DNA of 64,000 bases from Symbiodinium sp. CCMP2592 (GCA_905221615.1 CAJNDT010004668.1:323001-387000), one strand, 5' to 3'. Positions 10,854-22,145 are shown, counted from the stretch's first letter. Made by a program: numbers and translations. The notes: generated from the sequence alone by a model not told the origin.

Positions 10854-11000
10854 GTCGGTCGGGGTTTCGCCATCTTTCCAGCAGGACCGGTTGCAGAAGC
10901 TGCATGGAACGGAGCTCTGGCTGCCCGAGCTCTTAAAGGAGGCCTCTTTGCCCGTATGTACGGTAAGGCGAGTTTAGCCTTCAGCAAAGTTGCTAGGTAG
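10854..11000 (+). CDS. Exon candidate, Ala/Gly-rich protein C-terminus
   Basis: A frame reads VGRGFAIFPAGPVAEAAWNG and continues to ALKGGLFARMYGKASLAFSK, ending at TAG 10998-11000. Codon composition is much more coding-like than its flanks. The upstream border is probably an acceptor near 10850. No family recognised. Confidence 0.45.
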   Translation, partial: VGRGFAIFPAGPVAEAAWNGALAARALKGGLFARMYGKASLAFSKVAR

Positions 11001-11162
11001 TATTCGGGAGGCCCTTTAAAGGGGACCCTTCTTTAACCCCACTTATGGCCTAATCCTAACTCCTACAAGTCAAAACGCGAATCGGTGGAGCCGCACATGG
11101 CGTCACTCGCTAGCCCCCAAGGGCCGAAGCTCAGGGGAGATTCATCCGGACACCTCTCGAAA

Positions 11163-11270
11163 CTACGTTGTTATTATTACTAGCATTTTCTCTGTCATTA
11201 GTATTTTTAGTATTATTATTATGATCAGTGCTATTAATATTATTATCATCATAACTATTATGTCAGGCTT
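11163..11270. repeat. ATT/TTA-rich low-complexity tract
   Basis: Interrupted ATT trinucleotides over about 100 bases. Confidence 0.85.
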
Positions 11271-11330
11271 GCCGTAGAGGGGCTTGGCTTAAGGCGGTGA
11301 GACTACGATTGAATGTAAATTCCTGAGGCC

Positions 11331-11405
11331 GACAAAGTGGCTTACTTGCCGCCTCCCTGGGGATTGCGACCAGAGGATGTTGAGAAAGCGGATCAGTTGA
11401 CCTGA
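11331..11405 (+). CDS. Small exon candidate
   Basis: A frame reads DKVAYLPPPWGLRPEDVEKA followed by DQLT and a stop. It sits between an ATT tract and TTTAGGG words. Probably part of a larger spliced gene, possibly with 10854-11000. Function is unknown. Confidence 0.35.
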   Translation, partial: DKVAYLPPPWGLRPEDVEKADQLT

Positions 11406-11766
11406 GCCGTGGCTTGGAAAGCTTCATGCCGCCGAGTTGATCCTGAAGGTTAATAGGGTTTAGGGCCCAGGGCTTAAGGAGTTTGATCAGTGGCTAAGCT
11501 GAGGACAACGTGCACATGGTGTTTGCGAAGCTTCGTGATGAACTGGGTTTGCGAAGCCTGCTTTGTGCAGCTCACTGTCAAGAGTGGATACCGGGAGTCT
11601 GGACCGACTATGTGCACAGTGCCAAGAAAGCTGAGATTTCTCGAGGCGTTTCTGCTTCATGCATGCTCATGGCATTATGAGCATTAAGATGAGCTAAAGC
11701 TTCAACCCTAAACCCTAAACTACCCTAAACCCTAAACTACCCTAAACCCGAAACCCTAAACGTCAG

Positions 11767-11872
11767 TCTTGGACCACCTTCAAGCAGCGTCTGAAGTCTG
11801 GAGCTGCAGGGCTCGCGTGCCACGCTCTTGGTACTTGGAGGCTCGGGGACGGGGACGATGTGCGAGCTCCAA
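11767..11872 (+). CDS. Exon candidate before a truncated foldback
   Basis: After an AG at 11765-11766, a frame reads SWTTFKQRLKSGAAGLACHA and continues LGTWRLGDGDDVRAPR. It stops at the remnant of a TGGGAGTTTCCG-type foldback (about 11870-11928), placing the element at an exon edge. Confidence 0.4.
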
Positions 11873-11928
11873 GGATCCTACTATTTAGGCTACTATTTCA
11901 TGGTCCCCTATTTTCGGAAACTCCCATG

Positions 11929-14454
11929 TAGCTTGTTCCGACGGTGGGGTAGTAAGTCAGACGTCTCAACTACAACCAGATCCGAGGGTGATGGTAGTAC
12001 AGTAATCCCCTGTGTGCTGCAATCCCTCAGCCTTCAAGTACTCCCGAAGAAGCCATCTTACCAGTCTACTGTGTGCCTTTTGCTTCCAAGCGGCTCGCGC
12101 CGAGGCTGGTGCCACTGCTGTCATCGGGCTTGCTTGTGTTTTTGCAAGTTCCCCTTGCTTCTCAAGCTGCCCCGACAGAGACCACAACGGCGGCGTTGTG
12201 TTCAGCCACATCATCCTTCGAAAACTGACGGATGTCTGGGCCAAAGAAGTCTCCTTGAGCCTTGTTCGACTATCCTATTACCGCGGCCCTTGCAGAGCAC
12301 GGGCCTCCAAGCGCAACCAGATGCTGACCCGTGCCCAGAGCTGAGGAAACTGCTCAAGCTTTTGCACTAGTGGACGTGATTGCTCAAGCTAGAAGACTAG
12401 ACCTTTGTCCGAGTGTGAGCGCCGAAACTAGACCTTGCACCAAGAACCCTTGACTCCGACTTGGGTTTGGGTTGAGGTTTTCCACACCCGTCGTTCATTT
12501 GTATTCGGAGTCAGTATATAGCTATAGCATGGTCGCTTCCAGACATGATTCAGTGCACATTGTGAGCGCTTGCACGCAAAGGCAAGCACGTGGGGAACTG
12601 TAATTAATGTTGGAGCCGGAGCAGTCCCCGATAATGGTCTTTCGGACTCGGATAAAAACTTTAACATAGTATGTACTAGCCATTACAATGTTTCTGAAGA
12701 CATAGATGGGAGGTCTATAAGGTTTGATGGGATTTCGGTTTTAAGAGCAGCAACTAACATGAGGGGAGAGACCCTGTTGCATGCAAGCTTCGGGGACGAT
12801 TCTAAAGAAGCTTACAACAGGGTCATCATCGTTAGCGGCATCATCGTGGTCGCCCTCCTCAGCCTCATGCTCTTCACCATATCTTCATCATAGTCTTCAT
12901 GCCCCATCTGCGCCGGCGGCAGCAACAGCCGTAGCATCGGCATCAGCATCGGACTAGCATCATTGGCCATCATCCGCATCATCATCTTCGACACCATTAT
13001 CACCATCATTATCACATACTTGTACCGATTGGCACAATTTCCTTCATCACCGCAACAATCAGTGCACCGCAGTCGTCCCGTACACACTCTCGTCAACAAC
13101 AGTCGCTGTCGATCCTGACCGCCAGCAGCTTCATGGGCCTGAGCCTCGTCATTGCCGCCACTGTCGCAGCATGACCACTATCACTAGCACGCGTATCGTT
13201 TTTGACGAACCCTCTGCAAAACCGTTCGGCGTGTGGAGCGCAGACTGCCTTGCAGCGTTTGGGCCCAAGCTCTGGTCTCAGGGCGGGTCGGCTGGGACGG
13301 TGGGGCCCAGCCAAAGGATGCGCCTCGACGCGAATATCATCATTAATTATCGTCGTGCCCCTCAAACCCTAAAGCCAGGGCAAAGTTTTGGGGACCTCAG
13401 CGCTAATCATCCACCCTGGCATGGGCAGTTCTCTAGATAAGCATCTCTTTGCAGGTCCCCAAAACAGTACGGAACCCAAGGGGACCCCAATTTACTGAAC
13501 CACCGACATTCGTGCCAGGCAGCTCAGCGCGTGAGCTCATGTCAAAAAGGCCTGCCACCCGCAGGGGCATCGTGGTGTGCCTTCGAGGCAAGCAGAGCAT
13601 GCCGAAGTTGTGAATCCATCTTCCTTTCTGTATCTTGAAACCCAAACCTTAAATTATCCATAGTGTGGCATGTTCTTCGTTCTCTGGTTCGCTATCAAGG
13701 TTGGAATGACCAATGCCCACACTACCCACCGTAGATTTTTCTGTTTCGAAGCCTCAGACCACTGAAATGGTAGCTGAGGTTGTGATCATATATGCGCCAC
13801 TTCGAACCGTTCTAACCGAACCTGTTTTCATGTGCGTCAAACCGGTTCGAGCCATGCTAGACCGCAGCACAGCAGCATATGCGATGCCGTCCAAACAGGA
13901 AGTTGTTGCTGCTGACTAGCTTCGCGTACTAAACAGGGAGACTTTGCATCAAACTGCCACGGATGTGCAAGTACCGAACACGTCGTCGCGTGTTGCCAAT
14001 GCCAAGCACATTTTGTACTTGCAAGCCGTGGTGTTAGTCCCTGGTCTTTAAAGATGGCATGTCTTGCGAACAGCCTGTCCAGCACCGCAGGGCTATGTGT
14101 CTGTTTAGGTTTGTCTAGGCTCAGGCATATTATAGGTACGTATCACTCTCTGTGTTTATGCATTGCATTCCATGCTTGTTTCTCACATCGACATCGATAT
14201 GCACCTTACGTAACCGAATAGTGAAATGTACTGATGCATGCACGCATGCCGTGAATCCGTATATACCTATAAGCACGAAACACGGGCATTTTGTTCCCCA
14301 AAGACTGGGACATAGCTCCCGGCTGCCTCCTCAACCTTCAGACGAACTGCCGATACTGCAAAACATTGCAAAACCATGCAAAACCCTTGAATTAGGGAAC
14401 CGGGTTATCGATTGCCAAGGAGCTGCTGTTACCCGTGGCCACTCGGCAGAAGTC
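11929..14454. other. Spacer with weak ORFs
   Basis: Holds ORFs at 12012-12344 (Cys/Ser-rich, then RKLTDVWAKEVSLSL) and 13171-13440 (FDEPSAKPFGVWSADC...), both possibly partial exons. There is a 51-bp hairpin at 12773-12823, an interrupted CATCAT tract at 12890-13020 and a donor-like TCCGAGTGTGAGCGCCGAA near 12408. None is certain. Confidence 0.4.
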
Positions 14455-14645
14455 ATGGAAGACGCTCACCAGGTCAAGAAGGCTTCCCGAGCGCCCATAA
14501 TTGCAAGATCTGTGACAAAGCTTACCGCTGGTTAGTAGGGAATGGAGGAATGGGTTACAATTATAACTACTATTACTACCATTCTTCCATTCCCTACTAA
14601 CCAACGGTAAGAAAGAAGGCCAGCATCCCAAAGGACCCTAAGTGA
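14455..14645 (+). CDS. Small gene end split by a foldback element
   Basis: The frame MEDAHQVKKASRAPIIARSV reaches TK at the left copy of AAAG. If 14517-14611 (AAAG plus element) is removed, the frame continues KKASIPKDPK and stops at 14643-14645. Without removal it ends at TAG after four more residues. The ATG at 14455 lies in a longer open frame, so the true start may be upstream. Function is unknown. Confidence 0.4.
14521..14611. repeat. Foldback element with perfect AAAG duplication
   Basis: Arms CTTACCGCTGGTTAGTAGGG and its inverted partner ending AACGGTAAG, one mismatch. AAAG flanks both sides (14517-14520 and 14612-14615). Starts CT and ends AG. Confidence 0.9.
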
Positions 14646-14741
14646 ATGAAGTCCCCGATGGGGGTTCTGACTTCCTGCCTGAAGATTTCAGTAGGCAGAG
14701 GAGGTAGGAAGGGTCCAAGTTGACACTTTGCCCCCATCATA

Positions 14742-14834
14742 TAGGGGCTTTCATAGTGCCTATACTATCTTAGTGGGGCTCCTGAGTATGGTAGAAGATG
14801 CCCCAAAACCCTATTCTAATTATTAAGGCCCTTA
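14742..14834. repeat. Foldback element, TAGGGGCCT...AATTATT family
   Basis: TATAGGGGCTT at the left and AATTATTAAGGCCC at the right, with the family interior (GGGGCTCCTGA, GCCCCAAAACCCTATTCTAA). Similar elements are at 22370, 38007, 38857, 42128, 60566 and 61679. Confidence 0.7.
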
Positions 14835-14872
14835 TATAAGGGCCTGGAAGATCGACGCTCCCTTGGGTCTCA

Positions 14873-15109
14873 GTGACACTTCAAGCAGAAGCTCTCGACA
14901 TGGAAGCTGTTTTACATGTTTTACAATCTGCGTTTGCGGCTTTATGGATAGAATCGGGGCCTGTGTTGCCATAATTACTGGCCGGACTTTCGATCACACG
15001 ATACACTGCCGCCTCGTCTCCGTTGAGGTCCTCCTACGCTCTCAAGGGCCCGCAGAACGATGCTCTCTTCTATGTGCAAGCCTTGGAAGACCTGTGTGGA
15101 GGTTTATAA
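14873..15109 (+). CDS. Two exon candidates after a foldback
   Basis: Frame one (14873-14974) reads VTLQAEALDMEAVLHVLQSA then FAALWIESGPVLP and stops. Frame two (15005-15109) reads AASSPLRSSYALKGPQNDAL then FYVQALEDLCGGL and stops. Both are coding-like and probably belong to one spliced gene. A longer ORF (14863-15333) crosses this region in another frame but reads through GTTTAGGG words. Function is unknown. Confidence 0.4.
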
Positions 15110-16008
15110 GTTCAGGTGGTTTCAGGACATTTTCTGCAGCCCATATGCTGCATCAGATTCAACAAAAAAGCGTTCTCGGGTCCTTCGGCTTCACTGCGGC
15201 TGGATCAAATGCAGATCAAGTTCTGGGTCTAGGGTTTAGGGGCAAAGTGTTGCAGCGTGACTTCAACCTGATACCTGAAGTCAGTGCAGGGTTCCTTTTT
15301 GCTCAAAACATGGCCGATGCCATCGTTAACTAGTCCGGAACCCCGGGCGATTGCACAAGCAACAAGAAATCCGCATGCAATGAGTTCCTTTAAGTAAAGT
15401 ATCTAGCGTTAGTACACTAATTCACCAGTACTTATCTTACTCAACTCAGGTTTTTCATAGGGACCCTTTAATACTATTAAACCTATTGAAGGAAGTATAG
15501 TCCCCTACTCCCTCCCCCCTGCCCCCAAAGGGTCCTCTAGGGGGTAGGGGAGGTACCCATAACGAGGACCTCCCCGCTAGGCACCCCAAAGGTCCAAAAG
15601 GGAGATATCCCTGAAGAGTGTGAGACCCGAAGTCCCTAAAGGGGCCACTCCATGTACTGATATAGTAGGTACTTAAGCCTTCAAGTGCCTATGCACTCTG
15701 AATTCTAGAATCCCGCGAGGACACACCATGCTGTGTCTACGGGATACCAAAGTTCCCAAAAGCAACGTGAACAGCGAAACCCCTAAAGCATGCGAATGCG
15801 CAGCCTGATATGGATCCACCTAGAAGGATCCTGCGTTGCATATAAGATCGAGCAAGAAAAGGAGCCCTGGTTTTAATTCAGCACTCCCTTGGCTTTACAA
15901 AGCTCGCCAAGCGAAATGCTCTTCGAGAGCCGTAGAACATGTAGTATTGCCACAGTATTGCCATTCTTATGCAAACCTTAAACCCTAAACCCTAAGCCGG
16001 AAACTTCA
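15110..16008. other. Spacer with degenerate repeats
   Basis: Contains TTTAGGG words near 15225, then C- and G-rich palindromic text (15455-15680, with CCCCTACC/GGGTAGGGG pairs). No gene is supported. Confidence 0.5.
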
Positions 16009-16110
16009 GCGTCTAAGGAGCATCTGCTGCGGTCCTTCGGATTCCGCGATGTGCGAACACTGAGCGACGTTCACTTGGGCGGCCTGTGCTACGATTTTCC
16101 TGAGTTTCAG
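16009..16110 (+). CDS. Exon candidate
   Basis: After CCCTAAA words, a frame reads ASKEHLLRSFGFRDVRTLSD and continues VHLGGLCYDFPE, then enters GGGTTT-type intron-like sequence. Coding-like; family not recognised. Confidence 0.4.
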
Positions 16111-16834
16111 GGTTTGCCGTTTTGGGGTGCAGGGTGTTGGGTTTAGAGTGTCTTTCGGGGTCTTACTGTCGTTTGCACAGTGTTTAGGAAGGCTTCCATC
16201 GGGGTATACGGTTCTATGGAGTTGGAGTTAGGCGTCTTCTGGCCAGATTCTACAAGTGCTTCATGCTGAAATGACAAGAGGGTGTCAAAGTTTGATTTCT
16301 TGCAGTTGGGCTCAGCATTCTGGCCCTTAGGATTTAGGGCTTGTGGCTTGGATTCAGGGCCGATTGTTGAAGTAAAGGATCAGGAGGTAGTCGGGGTTAT
16401 GCTAAACATGACCCCAGTATACGCAATCCATTATGAGGCAGCCTGAACTTTGCTGTGCTGCCAAACCCTAAAAAAAAACCTCAAACCGTGTAGTAGGGCT
16501 TATAGATCTTTACGGGGCTGCCGGTTTCTGTAGCGGCTGCTGGAATCGTTTTCTGTCGTATCCCCTGCCCCGACGCCTCACCATATGGTGGCCACAACCT
16601 AATACTAAACCCTCATCCCTCATGGATCCCTTTAAAGGAACCCTATGATCCCTCTAAGGAGCCCTAATCCCTTACCTATGCCAACCCTATGATCCGTTGT
16701 CGGAGCCCTAATCCCTTATGGATCCCTGTAAAGGAACCCCTACGATCCCTTTATATATGGAACTATAGGAAAAAACCCCTAAACCCCTAAAACCCCAAAA
16801 CTCTAAATGCACATGCGGTTCGCCTTGCATTCGA

Positions 16835-16948
16835 TGCGCCTTCCCGCCGACAGACGGCCAGCTCAAGTCGTTGAAAGCAGCCATGTCAAACCCATCTGCA
16901 GAGCAGTTCATCCTATCCAAGGTCGTCTATTGGTTTCATGAGGCTTAA
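16835..16948 (+). CDS. Terminal exon candidate
   Basis: A frame reads CAFPPTDGQLKSLKAAMSNP and continues SAEQFILSKVVYWFHEA before TAA. It follows a CCCTAAA-like stretch. Possibly the end of the gene containing the exon at 16009. Function is unknown. Confidence 0.4.
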   Translation, partial: CAFPPTDGQLKSLKAAMSNPSAEQFILSKVVYWFHEA

Positions 16949-17131
16949 GGCCTACGTGTCAAGGAATTGTATAGGCGGCGGCTACCACTTGAGTTTCTGC
17001 GTAACCTCATTGGGGCTACCCTAATTACAGCATGCATCATGAGATCGCGTTGGCCACGCGGAAGTCTGCAGCTCAGGGGAAGCGCTGCGAGATATGTGTG
17101 ATACAAACAGTATAAATTTTTATAAGTAGAT

Positions 17132-17195
17132 ACGTATATATATATATATATATATATGTATATCTATATATATATGTAGATATGTATATATATAA

Positions 17196-17242
<47 letters not shown>

Positions 17243-17340
17243 TATGTATATGTATATGTGCATGTGTGTGTGTGTGTGTGTGTGTCTGTGTATATGTTTA
17301 TATGTAGATATACAGATATTTCGTATAGTATAGTTTTGTA
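17132..17340. repeat. TA/TG microsatellite
   Basis: Long (TA)n followed by (TG)n. ORFs called through it on either strand are artefacts of the repeat. Confidence 0.95.
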
Positions 17341-18335
17341 TAGCATACCCACGTGTACGCACACACTTACATGCACCCATGCATCCATCCGTACGTACAT
17401 ACATGGGTCAGTACATACACATGTCAAATCTGTCAAGCCTTTCATCTTCACATCCATTCGCGCCATAGATCACCAACCATATTTTGTTGGTCTAGCTCGT
17501 TTAAGATGTACATGTTTTGACACGCCTCCGTGCATTGCATACGCATGCTGCCTCTTGTTATGACCAGCGGATGCGGTCCGTCTGGCACGGATCTTTTTCT
17601 GCAGCCACTCCTACCTCGAATGTCTGGTTTATCTGTAATATAGGGCCCTTAATAATTAATTAGAAATTGGGTTAGAATGGGATTTGGGGCCCATTATACC
17701 AAAATTACCTCATAAATAGTATTGGAAATTATTTACACCAGTTTACACCCCTATATGAATCAATTTGTATGTGTACCACGTAAACTAGTGCCTGCTCAGG
17801 CATTGTGCACCGTTTCCAAGCACCGGCGCATCCGAAAACCCGAGGGAGCAGGAGGACCCGCAGGCAAGTGGGTAGCTGTAGCATGGCTGCACGTACGAGT
17901 CTCCAATTCCCGTTAGGCAAGGAATATTCCTTAACTCATATTAGGGATCCGACTATAACTTAAGGTATCTTCCTAATAGAGGGTTTTGGAGTCGTTGGGT
18001 CAAGCCATAAAGCCATAAGAAGGGTGGCATGCATGGTTTCGATCGCCGAGGATCCTGCTTCTGCAGAATGTTTCAGCTCACGAGATTCATACTCAGGGCT
18101 CCATGCACTCAGTAGACTTTCGGCAGCTTGCTTGCGACTTACCTAAACACATAAAGCCAAACTCCTCAACTCAAAACGCGAAACGGATGTGGAGCCCCCC
18201 CCTCTGAGAAGTGGCACTGATTTGAGCTTGGCTCAACCCTCGAAGCCAAGCAGGGCAAGGCTCCTCCCCAGTGTAGTTGAGGATGTTTCTGTCCCTCGCC
18301 CAGGGCTTCATGGTTGAGAGGTTTGGGGGACTCGG
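17341..18335. other. Spacer with two decayed foldbacks
   Basis: Includes a TAGGGCCCTTAATAATTA-type element (from about 17640) and a GGAATATTCCTTAA-type element (about 17922-17995). A frame at 17790-17880 may be an exon. No gene resolved. Confidence 0.45.
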
Positions 18336-18524
18336 GTTCGCGACGCCTCTGAAGCTCATGGAATCATGGCGGTGGCGGAGACATGGACTTGCTTCGACTG
18401 CGACTGGGACAACGATGTGTCCCTCTCCGTGTGCGAGATGTGCGACACTGCTCGTGACCTGAGCTGCGCCTCGGACTTGTCGGCCTGTTTGGGTCTTGCT
18501 GAGTTGCAACGTGTAGTGCTATAG
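18336..18524 (+). CDS. RanBP2-type zinc finger protein, exon
   Basis: The frame with ATG at 18366 encodes a classic RanBP2/NZF zinc finger: WTCFDCDWDN followed by DVSLSVCEMCDTAR, which fits W-x-C-x2-C-x3-N-x6-C-x2-C. It then reads DLSCASDLSACLGLAELQRV and stops at TAG 18522-18524. The frame stays open upstream of the ATG (TRVRDASEAHGI), so this is probably the last exon of a longer gene. Such fingers bind ubiquitin, Ran or RNA in other eukaryotes; the partner here cannot be told. Other frames of this stretch give longer but meaningless ORFs. Confidence 0.7.
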   Translation, partial: VRDASEAHGIMAVAETWTCFDCDWDNDVSLSVCEMCDTARDLSCASDLSACLGLAELQRVVL

Positions 18525-19182
18525 GAATTGTCTTGGTTGCTACATGGATGCCATACAATGCAACGACATGGCTACTGGTGCGTTTTTTTCCGCGCATAGA
18601 TTGCTCATTCTGACTCATGCCATCGTGCCCTACTGTACCGGTACCGAACCTTAAACCCTAAACCATAAACTCTAAACCCTCAACCCTAAACCAAACAGCA
18701 GACCCCTCCTCGCCTCTTCCGTCTAAGCATGAGCACCGAAACCCTCAGGTGTTTCCCGGGCTGACCGCGAGGATGCATCGATCGTTCAGGCTCTGCAGCC
18801 GCGGACGAACAGAGGGGCCTTAAATCAATTAGAACAGAGTTTGGGGGTAATTGATACGCTGGAAATCAAGGTAGAAGTTTATCCACGCAGCCCAAGGAAT
18901 GTGATTGTTCATCAGTTATTGAGTACAGTGAAAATACTGTATAAGAACCCACTGTTTAAGAACCTGAGCCCCTACCCAAGGCGGAATTCACCAGATTCAA
19001 GTTGCCTCAATATTAAGAACCTTAGGGTACCCCAGTTTTCGGGTCAGGTTCTTTATTTTTTGGGTGCTTTCCCTCACCAAGGAAATTTAGAATCGAAAAC
19101 TAAATTTCCCAACCTTCCACATCAAGAAATCTTGTGCCTAAACATGGTGATTGTATTATCGATGGGCAACAGCAATCATGCC

Positions 19183-19320
19183 ACAGCGCGGTGGTTGTGC
19201 ATGGGTTCTGGAGGCAAAGGTACGTGTTTCGATCCCCAAGGCAGAAAAGCCTCCCCACAGCGCAGTGGTTCTGCATAGGCCCTACAGGGGGAAGGCCTGG
19301 TTTCGATCCCCGGGGGTGTC
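19183..19320 (+). repeat. Tandem pair of tRNA-like (SINE-type) units
   Basis: Two adjacent units each carry an A-box-like ACAGCGCRGTGGTT and a B-box-like TTTCGATCCCC about 35-45 bases later, the spacing of an internal RNA polymerase III promoter. No intact acceptor stem is seen, so these are tRNA-derived repeats, not functional tRNAs. Confidence 0.55.
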
Positions 19321-19495
19321 GTGCCGCTGCGGGCGGCCTGCCCGCAGCTCGTATTCCACTGAAACAGAGCCCCTCACCACCAAACTGTGGAAATTTAGAA
19401 TTGAAATCTAAATTTTCCCACCAGCGTCCTGGTCCCGGCCCAAGCCACTGGCCCATGGCCCATCCGATGCCCTCTGCCCCGAGTCCTTTCGAGGA

Positions 19496-19998
19496 GCTGT
19501 GGAAATTTAGAATTGAGAACTAAATTTTTCAGACCCCCATGGCCCATCCGCCCCCACGGAAATTTAGAATCCAAAAGTAAATTTTCGGCGGGTCTCTGGC
19601 CATGCCCTCTGCCCGGAGTCCTTTCGAGGAGCTGTGGAAATTTAGAATTGAAAACTAAATTTTCCAGACCCCCATGGCCCATCCACCCCCACGGAAATTT
19701 AGAATCCAAAAGTAAATTTTCTGGGGGGTCTCTGGCCATGCCCTCTGCCCCGAGTCCTTTCGAGGAGCTGTGGAAATTTAGAATTGAAAACTAAATTTTC
19801 CAGACCCCCATGGCCCATCCACCCCCACAAGGAAATTTAGAATCCAAAAGTAAATTTTCTGGGGGGTCTCTGGCCATGCCCTCTGCCCCGAGTCCTTTCG
19901 AGGAGCTGTGGAAATTTAGAATTGAAAACTAAATTTTCCAGACCCCCATGGCCCATCCACCCCCAAGAGGAAATTTAGAATCCAAAAGTAAATTTCCC
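19496..19998. repeat. Tandem ~137-bp array built from AT-rich palindromes
   Basis: About 3.5 units, each with two palindromes of the form GGAAATTTAGAAT...TAAATTTTCC separated by GACCCCCATGGCCCATCC and TGGCCATGCCCTCTGCCCCG. Two more palindromes occur at 19079 and 19389. The array lies inside the TIR element. Confidence 0.9.
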
Positions 19999-20143
19999 GA
20001 GACCTCGGTCCGGATAAGAACGTGGTTAAGAACCTGAGCCTACCCTAGCTGCTCGAACGACAAAATCACATGTAATGGAAATTAAGAACCTTAGGGTACC
20101 CTACTCTCGCCGAACGGGGTTCTTATACAGGGTTTTCACTGTA

Positions 20144-21100
20144 GTCAGACCCTTATAGTAGTGTTCTGTAAGGCTTAAAGGGTTCCAAAAAGGGATCCCC
20201 GTGAGAGGTTCTTTCAGGGTCCGTCAAGGTCTTAAGTTTGTGTTTAGGGTTCCGTTAAGGCTATTAAGCGTTTCATAAGGGGTCGTGACGTGCGGAGATG
20301 CAACGCTGTGTTTCAAGATTTATGTTGTTCTTTTGAGGTTTCCGTTTTTGCAAGATGGGCATTTTCGGTTTTCAAGGTGTGAAGTTTCGGTTCGTAGGGT
20401 CCGGTGTCGTGAAGATTTTTCTAGGGTTGCAGCTGCTTAAGGATGTCACGAGAAGTTTGAGGTGGTCGCGAATTCAGGGACGCTTGGCATTTTGCCATCA
20501 AGTCCTGGAGATAAATAAGAGCGAACTCACCATGATGAAAGAAATAACCGATGTGAGAGTAGCACAGGCATCTGAAAGATTCTAGTTCGCGCGGAGCAGG
20601 CCGATGGGTTTGGGCTGCGGGGTTAAAGCTGAAGTGGAGCCCGAATACCGAAACGATAGCTACAAGTACGAGGTGGTTTCAAGCTAGAGCCGGGATTTGT
20701 ACGATGTTCTTCGTTGACTTCAGAGTTTCAGCCCCCGACCTGACATACTCGCCGCATCCTGTAGTCCTGATACAGGGGCCTTACTAAAACCGAAACCCGA
20801 AACCCTTAAACCCCAGGCCCTGAAACGCAAAACCCCAAAACCCAAAAGCCCTAAACCCTAGCTCGAACCCCAATTCCCTCCAGAACCCTCATCCAATCAT
20901 TGAGGCCCGCAAAATGGACCGGTTGCTTGAACACCCGAAATACAGAGGCCTTGCACAACCCTGAGAGAACATCAAACAAGCCCTTTAGGCCCTGTAGCCC
21001 TACGGTACACCCTGCACCCCCAAAAACCTTTAAAGAGAACCCTACTCTAGAACCCTACAGTAGCCCTTAAAGGGACCTCCCAGGCTTCCGCGTAGATTAG
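20144..21100. other. Spacer with CCCTAAA words
   Basis: GGGTTCCTTTAAGG-type text at 20150-20300, an unconvincing ORF at 20355-20585, and CCCTAAA/CCCGAAA words at 20785-20870. No gene is supported. Confidence 0.5.
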
Positions 21101-22105
21101 ACCGTTCAGGCCCGTCAGCGGGAGCTGGCCGAACTTCAGCAGAGAAGGGAATCCGAGATCCGAGCGACGAGGGCGCAGCAGGCACTGCTACGGAAGTTCC
21201 CTGAACCCCAAACCTTAGAAGCTGCCCCCACACTTTACTAGTGACTATAAGGATTATATTAGGGCCCTATTATACCACTATTACAGGGTGGGGGCCCCTT
21301 CTAACCCAAACCCCCAAAACCCTAAAACCGTAAAGTTTCCTAAAGCCTTAAACTCCTGAACCCTAACTTGGTCTTGGGGGCCGGGCGGTCGGTCTTGGCA
21401 TGTCAGTGTCGTTGGGACTTTTGTTGTTTGTAGGTTTGGAGCCATTTCACTTGTCTAACACACGACCCCACTTTCCCGCAGCCAGGAGGAAGAGCAGCGC
21501 CGACGTCAGGAAGAACAGCAGCGCCAGCAAGAGGACTCGGACGCAAGTCCACGCTCGAAGCAGGTTGCCGGTTCGCTTCATGCATTTTTGCTTCTTCCTA
21601 CTGTTGATGGACAAAACCCTGCATGACCCATTGCAAGGAATATACCATAATTCCCATAGTTTAGAGTCCTTAGGGTCATGCAGGATCTTGTCCATCAGCA
21701 GTATCAGTCTTCTTCTTTGGTGTCGCAGGCGGCAAGCTGGGTCTTCTGGTTTCCCTTTCCCCACCAACCCATCCATCTGCTTGTCCCACAAAGCAAACAT
21801 CCTCCTGGCTGTGCGGCACGATGCCCAAAGCCGTCGATACCCAGACCACCGGGAGGATCCAAAACGTAGATCCCAAAATGGGGGGGTTCCTACAAAGTAC
21901 CCTTAGAAGAGTATCGGGCCCCAAATGAGGGGTCTACTTTCTAGATCCTCCCGAAGGTCTGGGCAAGAATGGAAAGTCTCAAGCTCCTAAGCCTCAGCGA
22001 GAGCGCCCGCAGCTGCGATCCGAAACTCTTATCAGCACACAATCTCGGGATGCCTTTTATTGCTCCGATGCTCATTTAAGATAGACAGACAGACATGTAT
22101 GTATA

Positions 22106-22145
<40 letters not shown>

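Larger units (their letters stand above)
18926..20141. mobile_element. Non-autonomous TIR transposon with TA duplication
   Basis: The left end CAGTGAAAATACTGTATAAG plus AACCC is repeated inverted at the right end (about 3 mismatches in 28). TA lies directly outside both ends (18924-18925 and 20142-20143). A second pair of internal direct repeats (AAGAACCTGAGCC... to ATTAAGAACCTTAGGGTACC) lies just inside each end (18959-19033 and 20027-20101). There is no transposase. TA target and CAGTG termini are typical of Tc1/mariner/pogo-related elements, so that group is inferred. Confidence 0.8.

Noticed and set aside
14863-15333. 156-codon single ORF
   Set aside because: Starts at TTG and reads through GTTTAGGG words; the coding-like text is in other frames at 14873-15109.
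17120-17563. ORFs of 74-101 codons on both strands through TA/TG repeats
   Set aside because: Produced by the microsatellite; Tyr/Ile/Thr/His repeats without any domain.
19496-19998. Regularly spaced palindromes resembling a CRISPR array
   Set aside because: Spacers are repeats of each other, the setting is eukaryotic and no cas genes exist; it is a satellite inside a transposon.
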